Of a DNA stretch of 64,000 nucleotides, positions 8,727 to 14,899 are shown one piece after another. This DNA is from Actinoplanes auranticolor. Lineage in GTDB: Bacteria > Actinomycetota > Actinomycetes > Mycobacteriales > Micromonosporaceae. A program made the translations under genes and the position numbers. The first letter of the stretch is position 1, and every line of letters starts with the position of its first letter. Below the pieces are notes generated by a model. The model made no database searches and was not told where the DNA came from. It worked only from the letters and a program-made list of their open reading frames with translations. Location: contig NZ_BOQL01000021.1 in NCBI RefSeq assembly GCF_018332655.1, positions 328,579 to 392,578 on the forward strand, given 5' to 3'.

Positions 8727-10042
8727 GGTACGACCACGTCACCGACATGATCGGTGACACCCCGCTGCTGCGCCTCGATCCGGCCGTGCACGGCCTGGTC
8801 AACATCGACCTGTACGCCAAGCTCGAGCTGTTCAACCCGTTCGGCTCGGTCAAGGACCGGGCGGCCTGGAGCATGGCCGCGCCCTATCTCAGGCAGGCCA
8901 CCGAGCGCGGGGACACGGTCGTCGAGCTGTCCAGCGGTAACACCGCCAAGGCGCTCGCGGTGATCGCCGGCATGCACGGGCTGCCGTTCAAGAGCGTCAC
9001 CAACCGGATGAAGGTCCCCGAGATCAAGGACCTGCTGTTGCTGCTGGGCGCGGAGATCGACGAGCTGCCGGGCCAGGCCGAGTGTCTCGACCCGACGAAC
9101 ACCGAGGACCCGCTGACCCGGATGCACCAGCTGCTCGCCGGGAGCGACAGCGGCTACCTGCACACCGACCAGTACTTCAACCGGCGCAACATCGGGGCGC
9201 ACGTGCACGGCACGGGTCCGGAGATCGTCGCGGACCTGGACGGGCGGGCCCCGGACTACTTCATCGCCTGCGTCGGCACGGCCGGCTCGTCGGCGGGGGT
9301 CGCCACGGTGCTGCGGCACCACGACCCCGATGTCACCGTCGTCGGCCTGGTCGCCGAGAAGTCCGACTTCATCCCCGGCATCCGCAACATCGACGAGGTG
9401 CACGAGGTCGGGCTGTTCGACCCCGGTCACTACGACAGCATCGAGACGATCAGCGCGGACGAGGCGATCGACGGGCTCCTGACCCTGGTACGGCGCTGCG
9501 GCATCCTGGCCGGCCCGACCGGCGGCGGCGCGTACCAGGGTGCGGTGCGGTTTCTCAGCGCCGTCGACGCCCAGCTGACCGAGCGCCGCACCGCGGTCTT
9601 CATCGTCTGCGACCGCGTCGAGAGCTACATGAGCTACGTGCGCGAACGCCGCCCGGCGCTGTTCCACCAGCCGGCCCGGCGGCACTCGACCCGGACGATC
9701 ACCGCGGAGGAACTGGCCCGGGCCAAGGCGATCGACGTGCCGGACGCGCAGCGGTGGATCGCGCAGGAGGGTTGCGTCGTCGTCGACCTGCGGGGCCCGT
9801 TCGCGTACCAGGCCCTGCACATCGACCGCTCGATCAACATCGTGGACGAGCTCTTCGCCGAGCTGGTGCACGGCGGGCTGCCGTTCGGGCGCCGGCAACC
9901 GGTGCTGCTGGTCTGCCCGGTGGGGGAGAAGTCCGCCCGCTACGCGGCCCTGCTGACCAGGATGGGCCATCCGGACGTGCGGTCCCTGGCCGGCGGGATC
10001 ATCGCCTGGCGCGACGCCGGCGCCACCCTGGTCCGGGACTGA
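8723..10042 (+). CDS. Cysteine-synthase-like PLP enzyme fused to a rhodanese domain
   Basis: In this 439-aa protein, residues 1-310 form a fold-type II PLP enzyme of the cysteine synthase/SbnA group. It shows IGDTPLLRLD, the PLP lysine in NPFGSVKDRAAW, the substrate loop SSGNTAKALAVIAG, GTAGSSAGVATVL and GPTGGGAYQGA. Residues 335-439 form a rhodanese domain with VVVDLRGPFAYQALHI and an active-site loop CPVGEKS with the sulfur-carrying cysteine. The enzyme may do a beta-replacement using sulfur carried by its own rhodanese domain, but that is inference. It overlaps the decarboxylase by ATGA and ends one base before the SufS-like gene. Confidence 0.87.
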   Translation: MRYDHVTDMIGDTPLLRLDPAVHGLVNIDLYAKLELFNPFGSVKDRAAWSMAAPYLRQATERGDTVVELSSGNTAKALAVIAGMHGLPFKSVTNRMKVPEIKDLLLLLGAEIDELPGQAECLDPTNTEDPLTRMHQLLAGSDSGYLHTDQYFNRRNIGAHVHGTGPEIVADLDGRAPDYFIACVGTAGSSAGVATVLRHHDPDVTVVGLVAEKSDFIPGIRNIDEVHEVGLFDPGHYDSIETISADEAIDGLLTLVRRCGILAGPTGGGAYQGAVRFLSAVDAQLTERRTAVFIVCDRVESYMSYVRERRPALFHQPARRHSTRTITAEELARAKAIDVPDAQRWIAQEGCVVVDLRGPFAYQALHIDRSINIVDELFAELVHGGLPFGRRQPVLLVCPVGEKSARYAALLTRMGHPDVRSLAGGIIAWRDAGATLVRD

Positions 10043-10043
10043 C

Positions 10044-11216
10044 ATGGACGACGCCGACAAGCTGCGCGCCCAGTTCCCGATCTTCGCCGCGCATCCGGAG
10101 GTGGCCTATCTGGACAGCGCCGCGACCGCGCAGAAGCCGCAAGCCGTCCTGGACGCCGTGGTCGACTATCTGACCACCAGCAACGCCAACGCCGGCCGGG
10201 GCACGTACACCTGGGCCAACCGCACGACCGCGCGGATCGACGCGGCGCGCGAACGGCTGCGGGCCTTCCTCGACGATCCCGAGCCGGGGCGCTCCGGCGT
10301 CCACTTCGTCAGCGGCACCACCGAGGGCCTGCGGTCGGTCGCGCTGGACTGGCTGGCCCCGCAGCTGCGGGACGGCGACGAGATCATCGTGCCGTTCGCC
10401 GACCACCGCGCCAACACGCTGCCGTGGCTGGAGGTGGCCGAGCTGCTGGGCCGGCAGGGCATCAGGATCACGGTCAGGCCGATGCCGTACGACGCCGCGC
10501 ACGACTACGACCACCGGCAGCTGGCCGCCCTGATCACCGAGCGGACCAGGTTCATCGCCGTCACGCACGTGCACCACGTCTACGGCGGCGACATGAACGT
10601 CCACCGGATCCGGGCCGCCGCGGGACCCGGCATCCCCATCTGTCTCGACGCCGCGCAGAGCATCGGGCACCTGCCGGTCTCGGTGACCGACCTGGACGTC
10701 GACTTCGTGGTCTTCTCCGGGCACAAGGCGATGGCCCTGCCCGGCACCGGCGCCGTCTGGGCCCGCAACCAGCGGGGTCCCGCCTACACTCCCGGCGGCT
10801 GGAGCGGCACGCCCAACACCAGTGGCATCGTCAGCCTGGCGGCGGCCCTGGACTGGCTCGACGAGGTGGGCCTGGAGCGCATCGAGGAGTGGACGGTCGC
10901 GCTCGCCGCCCGGCTGACGGACGCGCTGTGCCGGCTGCCCAGTTACGAGGTGCTCGGGTGCCAGCGCAGCCTGGCCGCGGATTCGCCGGTGCAGAAACGC
11001 CGCGGCATCGTCACGTTCCGGCACCACGACATCGGCTCCAACGACCTGGGCTTCATCCTGGCCAGCGACGCGATGATGGTCCGGGCGGACGACCACTGCC
11101 AGGGCGAGGACGGGGAGAAGACCACCTCGGTACGGGTCAGCCTGCACGTCTACAACACCGTGGACGAGGTGGAACGGCTGATCGCGGCGCTGACCGCCCT
11201 CGAGAACCGCCGATGA
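10044..11216 (+). CDS. SufS-like class V aminotransferase/cysteine desulfurase
   Basis: This 390-aa fold-type I PLP enzyme begins FPIFAAHPEVAYLDSAATAQKP, as SufS/CsdA proteins do. It has ICLDAAQSIGHLPV (cofactor Asp), the PLP lysine in VVFSGHKAMALPGTG, and a candidate catalytic cysteine in MVRADDHCQGED, at the position of the SufS persulfide cysteine. The end VRVSLHVYNTVDEVERLI is also typical. Desulfurase activity is therefore plausible, though related lyases and epimerases share the fold. It is the third gene of a coupled trio with the rhodanese-fused enzyme, a possible persulfide acceptor. Confidence 0.83.
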   Translation: MDDADKLRAQFPIFAAHPEVAYLDSAATAQKPQAVLDAVVDYLTTSNANAGRGTYTWANRTTARIDAARERLRAFLDDPEPGRSGVHFVSGTTEGLRSVALDWLAPQLRDGDEIIVPFADHRANTLPWLEVAELLGRQGIRITVRPMPYDAAHDYDHRQLAALITERTRFIAVTHVHHVYGGDMNVHRIRAAAGPGIPICLDAAQSIGHLPVSVTDLDVDFVVFSGHKAMALPGTGAVWARNQRGPAYTPGGWSGTPNTSGIVSLAAALDWLDEVGLERIEEWTVALAARLTDALCRLPSYEVLGCQRSLAADSPVQKRRGIVTFRHHDIGSNDLGFILASDAMMVRADDHCQGEDGEKTTSVRVSLHVYNTVDEVERLIAALTALENRR

Positions 11217-11233
11217 CGGACCGTAGCCACTAA

Positions 11234-11256
11234 ACGAAAACGGGTTCCGTTATCGT
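11234..11256. promoter_or_regulatory. 23-bp inverted repeat, candidate operator
   Basis: The left arm ACGAAAACGG (11234-11243), spacer GTT and right arm CCGTTATCGT (11247-11256) match at nine of ten positions. It lies between the SufS-like gene and the methyltransferase, 59 bases upstream of the latter's ATG. It matches the Zur consensus poorly (about nine of fifteen), unlike the clear Zur boxes farther downstream, so another regulator is likely. Confidence 0.55.
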
Positions 11257-11315
11257 ATGGTCGTCGACCGGTTCACGGCCGGCCGACCACGTCACTGCGT
11301 CCCGAGGTAGCTGAG

Positions 11316-12089
11316 ATGGCATCGCACGCCCCGCTCTCGACATTGCCGCCCCTCGTCGACCGGGCCGGGGCCGCCCGGTGGCGTAGCGACTGGGACGCGG
11401 TGATGGCCCGCTTCGTGCCCGGGCTGGCGGGTTTCGAGGCCGCGCTGTTCGCCGCGGCCGAGGCGGTGCGCCGGGGTGCGCCCGGCAGCGTCCTGGACCT
11501 GGGCGGCGGCCCCGGCGTGCTGGCCGAGCGTATGGCGCGGCGGTGGCCACAGGCCCGGGTCGCCCTGCTGGATCTCGACCCTGTGCTGCTGGCGCTGGCC
11601 GAGGCGGCGGTGTCCGGCTCGGTGACCCTGCTCGAGGGCGACCTGGCCGGGCCGTCGTGGCTCATCGCCGCCCGCCGGCACGCCCCGTACGACGTCGTCT
11701 CGGTCGTCATGACCATGCACTACCTGCACGAGGAGCGGGCCCGGGCGCTCTACCGCGACGCCCGCGCGGTCCTCGCGCCCGGCGGCCTGCTGGTGGTGGC
11801 CGACCTCATGCCCGACGACGGCATCTCCTCGGTCATGACCGCCATGCCGTCCATCGTCGACGAGGCCGCCGCCGAACTGGCCTGGGCCGGCTGGTGGGGT
11901 GAGGTCACCGGCACGCCCGCTCTGGCGCCGCTGGTCCAGGAACGCCGGGCTCTGTTCGCCGCCCGGGCCACCGCCGAGTTCACCCCCGACGCGGCATGGC
12001 ACCTCGCGGCCGCCCGCGCCGCCGGCTTCACCGAGGCCGGCATCCTGTGGCGCTGCGGCCGGCACGCCGCGGTGGCGGCGGTGGCCTGA
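11316..12089 (+). CDS. Class I SAM-dependent methyltransferase
   Basis: This 257-aa Rossmann-fold methyltransferase has motif I in [16 protein letters not shown], the acidic end of strand 2 in ALLDLDPVL, and motif IV/post-motif blocks [12 protein letters not shown] and [17 protein letters not shown]. The helical N-terminus and the pattern [17 protein letters not shown] resemble small-molecule O- or C-methyltransferases. The substrate is unknown. A palindromic operator candidate precedes it, and it ends about 30 bases before the Zur-controlled promoter of the ribosomal protein operon. It could belong functionally to the PLP trio upstream. Confidence 0.82.
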   Translation: MASHAPLSTLPPLVDRAGAARWRSDWDAVMARFVPGLAGFEAALFAAAEAVRRGAPGSVLDLGGGPGVLAERMARRWPQARVALLDLDPVLLALAEAAVSGSVTLLEGDLAGPSWLIAARRHAPYDVVSVVMTMHYLHEERARALYRDARAVLAPGGLLVVADLMPDDGISSVMTAMPSIVDEAAAELAWAGWWGEVTGTPALAPLVQERRALFAARATAEFTPDAAWHLAAARAAGFTEAGILWRCGRHAAVAAVA

Positions 12090-12116
12090 CCGGCCGACGG
12101 GCGCGCACGGTAGCTC

Positions 12117-12144
12117 TTGTTGACAATGGTTTTCATTGTAGAAT
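12117..12144 (+). promoter_or_regulatory. Zur-regulated promoter of the zinc-free ribosomal protein operon
   Basis: A -35 TTGTTG (12117-12122) and -10 TAGAAT (12139-12144) are separated by 16 bases. The 15-bp Zur box TGACAATGGTTTTCA (12121-12135) lies across the -35/spacer and matches the streptomycete consensus at 13 of 15 positions. Initiation seven bases after the -10 falls at 12151, one base before the rpmB ATG, so the mRNA would be essentially leaderless. Zur with zinc should block this promoter. Confidence 0.85.
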
Positions 12145-12151
12145 GATCGCC

Positions 12152-12388
12152 ATGTCCGCCATCTGCGATGTCACCGGCGCGAAGCCCAGCTTCGGCAACG
12201 CCGTGTCCCACTCCCACCGCCGCACCCGGCGCCGCTGGAATCCCAACGTGCAGCGCCGGCGCTACTGGGTGCCCAGTGAGGGCCGCACCGTCCGGCTCAC
12301 CGTCAGCACCACCGGCATCAAGATCATCGACCGGGACGGCATCGACGCCGTCGTGGCCCGCCTGCGCCGGCGCGGGGTCCGGCTCTGA
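12152..12388 (+). CDS. rpmB: 50S ribosomal protein L28, zinc-independent paralogue
   Basis: This 78-aa L28 begins [25 protein letters not shown] and continues [27 protein letters not shown], a full-length family match. It has only one cysteine, so it lacks the paired CxxC motifs of zinc-binding L28. Such C-minus paralogues replace the zinc-containing form during zinc starvation and release zinc. The ATG at 12152 matches family length; an ATG three codons upstream is less likely. It is first in the operon and overlaps rpmG by one base (TGATG). Confidence 0.95.
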   Translation: MSAICDVTGAKPSFGNAVSHSHRRTRRRWNPNVQRRRYWVPSEGRTVRLTVSTTGIKIIDRDGIDAVVARLRRRGVRL

Positions 12389-12555
12389 TGGCCCGGTCCA
12401 CCGACGTCCGCCCGGTCATCAAGCTGCGCAGCACCGGCGGCACCGGCTTCACCTACGTGACCCGGAAGAACCGCCGCAACGATCCGGACCGCCTGGTGCT
12501 GCGCAAGTACGACCCGGTGCTGCGCCGGCACGTCGACTTCCGGGAGGACCGCTGA
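12388..12555 (+). CDS. rpmG: 50S ribosomal protein L33, zinc-independent paralogue
   Basis: This 55-aa L33 starts [23 protein letters not shown] and includes [19 protein letters not shown]. The family's zinc ribbon cysteines are absent: the protein contains no cysteine at all, marking it as the zinc-free form used when zinc is scarce. The start codon overlaps the rpmB stop and its stop overlaps the rpsN start (TGATG in both cases), so the three genes are translationally coupled. It is too short for many gene callers. Confidence 0.95.
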   Translation: MARSTDVRPVIKLRSTGGTGFTYVTRKNRRNDPDRLVLRKYDPVLRRHVDFREDR

Positions 12556-12860
12556 TGGCCCGGCTCGGCCTCATCGAGCGCGAACGGCGCCGCACGAGTC
12601 TCACCACCCGCTACCGCGACCGCCGCGACGATCTCAAGGCGCTCATCGCGGCCCCGGGCACGGATCCCGCTGTCCGGGCCGATGCGGTCCGCCGGCTGGC
12701 GCGGCTGCCGCGCGACTCCAGCCCGGCGCGTGGCCGGGTCCGCGACAGCGTCGACGGCCGCCCGCGCGGGGTGCTGCGCAAGTTCGGGCTCTCCCGCGTC
12801 CGGTTCCGGGAGTTGGCGCTGCGCGGTGAGCTACCGGGAGTCCGCAAAGCCTCGTGGTGA
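12555..12860 (+). CDS. rpsN: 30S ribosomal protein S14, zinc-independent long form
   Basis: This 101-aa S14 begins [20 protein letters not shown] and ends with the universal [22 protein letters not shown]. It is the long bacterial form without the CxxC...CxxC zinc knuckle found in the 61-aa version. Under zinc limitation it replaces the zinc-binding S14 in the small subunit. It is the last gene of the rpmB-rpmG-rpsN operon, and a strong hairpin follows immediately. Confidence 0.95.
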   Translation: MARLGLIERERRRTSLTTRYRDRRDDLKALIAAPGTDPAVRADAVRRLARLPRDSSPARGRVRDSVDGRPRGVLRKFGLSRVRFRELALRGELPGVRKASW

Positions 12861-12864
12861 CAGA

Positions 12865-12897
12865 AATGCCCGGCCCGCTCAGCGGGCCGGGCATTTT
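12865..12897. terminator. Bidirectional intrinsic terminator
   Basis: A perfect 15-bp stem has its arms at 12865-12879 and 12883-12897 and a three-base loop TCA. The core is GCCCGGCCCGC/GCGGGCCGGGC, with flanking A and T runs on both sides. It lies in the 51-base gap between the converging rpsN and rpmE2 operons and can end transcription from either side. Confidence 0.93.
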
Positions 12898-12911
12898 CGT
12901 CTGCGCGCGGG

Positions 12912-13169
12912 TCAGCTCTCGCCGCGGGCGCGGGCGTACTTGGCGCGGAACTTCTCGACCCGGCCCGCGGTGTCGAGCAGGCGCTGCCGGCCCGTCCAGA
13001 ACGGATGGCTGGCCGCGGAGATCTCCACGTCCAGTACCGGGTAGGTGTTGCCGTCCGTCCAGTCGACGGTCTTGTCGCTGGTCGCGGTGGAGCGCGTCAG
13101 AAAGGCGAAACCGGCGCTGCGGTCGCGGTAGACGACGTACTGGTAGGTCGGGTGGATGCCGGGTTTCAT
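12912..13169 (-). CDS. rpmE2: 50S ribosomal protein L31 type B
   Basis: This 85-aa L31 begins [28 protein letters not shown] and contains [28 protein letters not shown]. Type B L31 lacks the zinc-binding cysteines of RpmE, and this copy has none. GAGAGAGGA precedes the ATG. It lies 12 bases downstream of the COG0523 gene and is presumably transcribed from the Zur promoter at 14440-14467. With L28, L33 and S14 it completes a set of four zinc-free ribosomal proteins. Confidence 0.95.
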   Translation of the reverse strand: MKPGIHPTYQYVVYRDRSAGFAFLTRSTATSDKTVDWTDGNTYPVLDVEISAASHPFWTGRQRLLDTAGRVEKFRAKYARARGES

Positions 13170-13181
13170 GCGGGTCCTCTC

Positions 13182-14432
13182 TCAGGCTGGTGCGGTGTCG
13201 TCCTCGTCGGTCAGGGGGAAGAAGCCGGCGAACGGGTCCGCCCAGCCGGGCCACGCCTCGAAGCCCTCGGCCAGCTCGCGGTCGGTGAGCAGGCATTCGG
13301 TGAGCCGGGCGGTGAGGGCCTCGGCGTCGAGATTCAGGCCGACCAACGCCAGCACCGTGCGGCGGTCGCCGTAGTAGGGGTCCCAGTCCACGTCGGCCGC
13401 CATCCGGCGCAGGCCGCTGGTCTCGGGCCAGCGCTCGGCCGGCAGGGCGGCGAGCCAGTAGCCGAGCGTGCCCAGGCTGACCCCGCCACCGGCCGACTCC
13501 CAGCCGATCGCGGTGTCCGGCTGGCTGGCGATCCAGAACTGGCCCCGCACGCGCAGCGCCTCGGTGGTCAGATCCTCCAGCGCCTCGTGCAACCGGACCG
13601 GATGGAACGGGCGCCGCGAGCGGAACAGCACCGAGTTGGCCCCGTGCTCGCCGGCCGGGTCGTCGATGCCGATCGGGAAACCCTCGAGGGCGCGGCCGAG
13701 GATGCCCGGGGTGCGCGGATCGTGCCGGCCGGTGCGGCGCAGCCGGGCGGCCAGGGCGGTGCAGTCGACTCTGCCGGTGTCGCCGACGCGCAGGTGGGTG
13801 GCCCAGGGGGCGAGCCGGTGCAGCAGCGCGGTGAGCCGGGCGTCGTCGAGCGCGTCGTGCTGCGGGTGGCCCCAGACGACGATGGTGTCGGCGTACTCGA
13901 CCTGGCGGACGACGACCTCGGCCACCCCGCGGCGGTCCTCGTCGGCGGCGTGCAGGTCGCGGTCGCGCAGGTCCTCGGTGCTGGCGAGATCGTCCAGGAA
14001 CCCGGCGGCCTCGACAACGGTCACGTACGAGTCGAAGCGCAGCTGCTCACCGGCACCGGCATGGGCACAGGCGGCGGCGACGGCCTCGGGCTCGATGACC
14101 GGCGGCAGGGCGAGCAGGATGTCGCTGTCCGGGCGCTGCCGGGCCAGGCGCAGCAACGTGGGCAGCACGTCCTCGCGCAACGTGCAGGACACGCAACCGT
14201 GGACCAGCTCGACGACCTCCTGCTCCAGCACGGCGTCCGCGGTCCGGACGGTGCGGCGCACGACGCCGTCCCGGACGCGGCGCATGTCGTGCGACACGAG
14301 CAGCAGGCGCCGATCGGTGACCAGCAGGCTGCGGCCGATGGCGGCGGTGGCCTCGGCGGAGAAACCGGCGAGCACGGTGACCCGGGGCCGGGTGTCGACC
14401 GACGGGGTGGAACCGATGAAGGCTGTCGTCAC
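13182..14432 (-). CDS. mrf: COG0523/CobW-like protein, probable MRF-type ribosome hibernation factor recruiter
   Basis: This 416-aa protein belongs to the CobW/YciC group found with zinc-free ribosomal proteins. It has the characteristic cysteine motif (VHGCVSCTLREDVLPTL) and a C-terminal CobW domain with FHPVRLHEALEDL and RGQFWIASQ. In mycobacteria such a protein (MRF) recruits protein Y to ribosomes during zinc starvation. The P-loop is degenerate: VTVLAGFSAEATAA stands where GxxGSGKT would be, so nucleotide hydrolysis is doubtful. I chose the GTG at 14432 because the Zur promoter would start transcription one base before it. Confidence 0.82.
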   Translation of the reverse strand: MTTAFIGSTPSVDTRPRVTVLAGFSAEATAAIGRSLLVTDRRLLLVSHDMRRVRDGVVRRTVRTADAVLEQEVVELVHGCVSCTLREDVLPTLLRLARQRPDSDILLALPPVIEPEAVAAACAHAGAGEQLRFDSYVTVVEAAGFLDDLASTEDLRDRDLHAADEDRRGVAEVVVRQVEYADTIVVWGHPQHDALDDARLTALLHRLAPWATHLRVGDTGRVDCTALAARLRRTGRHDPRTPGILGRALEGFPIGIDDPAGEHGANSVLFRSRRPFHPVRLHEALEDLTTEALRVRGQFWIASQPDTAIGWESAGGGVSLGTLGYWLAALPAERWPETSGLRRMAADVDWDPYYGDRRTVLALVGLNLDAEALTARLTECLLTDRELAEGFEAWPGWADPFAGFFPLTDEDDTAPA

Positions 14433-14439
14433 GAGCTCC

Positions 14440-14467
14440 ACCCTACAACGAAAACCATTTTCAACAA
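14440..14467 (-). promoter_or_regulatory. Second Zur-regulated promoter, nearly identical to the first
   Basis: Read on the minus strand, -35 TTGTTG (14462-14467) and -10 TAGGGT (14440-14445) are 16 bases apart. The Zur box TGAAAATGGTTTTCG occupies 14449-14463 and matches the consensus at about 13 of 15 positions. The predicted transcription start is 14433, next to the GTG at 14432. Layout and sequence copy the rpmB promoter at 26 of 30 compared bases. Confidence 0.85.
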
Positions 14468-14591
14468 GCGACCGGGGCGGGAGTGTCCCGGTCGCCCGGG
14501 GCGCCGCTCTCCGGCCGCCTGCCGCTGCGGCACGCTGCGCGAATCTCTTTCGACATTGACAAGTCTGAATTAATATTGGCGTGACACCGAC

Positions 14592-14607
14592 CTGAACGCT
14601 TGTTCAG
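14592..14607. promoter_or_regulatory. Inverted repeat upstream of the RiPP precursor, candidate operator
   Basis: Perfect 6-bp arms CTGAAC and GTTCAG are separated by GCTT. The site lies 130 bases upstream of the small-peptide gene, just downstream of an AT-rich stretch containing TTGACA (14556-14561) and TAATAT (14571-14576). Their spacing is not that of one canonical promoter. The repeat resembles operators of one-component regulators. No regulator gene is next to it. Confidence 0.45.
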
Positions 14608-14736
14608 ATGGTGCCAATTGCCGGTTCCGCGGGCGACCCTCCGGGGGATCTTCCCTACGCTGATCGAGGTCACGACGGTGACGTCGGACGCGATTCCGCA
14701 CGCCGCGCAATCGCCTTGTCGACACGGGAGGAAACC

Positions 14737-14826
14737 ATGAAGACGTACGCGAGGCACCTGACTGCCCGGCTCTTCGGCCGGACCCGCATGGGCGGCCTGT
14801 ACCTGTACTGGGCCTTCGGCAAGTAG
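14737..14826 (+). CDS. Candidate P450-modified RiPP precursor peptide (29 aa)
   Basis: A strong ribosome binding site GGGAGGA (14726-14732) precedes an ATG opening a 29-codon gene. The N-terminal two thirds are basic and leader-like (MKTYARHLTARLFGRTRM). Then comes a Gly-Gly and an aromatic-rich end, GGLYLYWAFGK. Tyr22, Tyr24, Trp25 and Phe27 are plausible cross-link sites. A single cytochrome P450 gene follows after a 13-bp hairpin. Short precursors ending in Tyr/Trp-rich cores next to one P450 are known from cittilins, biarylitides and tryptorubin-type atropopeptides. I do not recognise this exact core. No dedicated protease or exporter is visible. Modification is inferred. Confidence 0.72.
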   Translation: MKTYARHLTARLFGRTRMGGLYLYWAFGK

Positions 14827-14848
14827 CCGGCCGGCTCGTCGGACAGCA

Positions 14849-14883
14849 GCGTGCCGGCGGGTGCACCGTGCCCGCCGGCACGC
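14849..14883 (+). terminator. Intergenic hairpin between precursor and P450, probable attenuator
   Basis: Perfect 13-bp arms (GCGTGCCGGCGGG at 14849-14861, its complement at 14871-14883) enclose a nine-base loop. There is no U-tract. The hairpin ends four bases before the P450 ribosome binding site. Such structures in RiPP operons let precursor transcripts exceed enzyme transcripts, which would fit here. Confidence 0.7.
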
Positions 14884-14899
14884 GCCAAGGGGGTTCCTC

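Noticed and set aside
11234..11256. Third Zur box
   Set aside because: Only about nine of fifteen consensus positions match, against about thirteen in the two accepted boxes.
14861..14899. Upstream ATG for the P450
   Set aside because: It would start inside the hairpin, without a ribosome binding site, and add 13 basic residues not typical of P450s.
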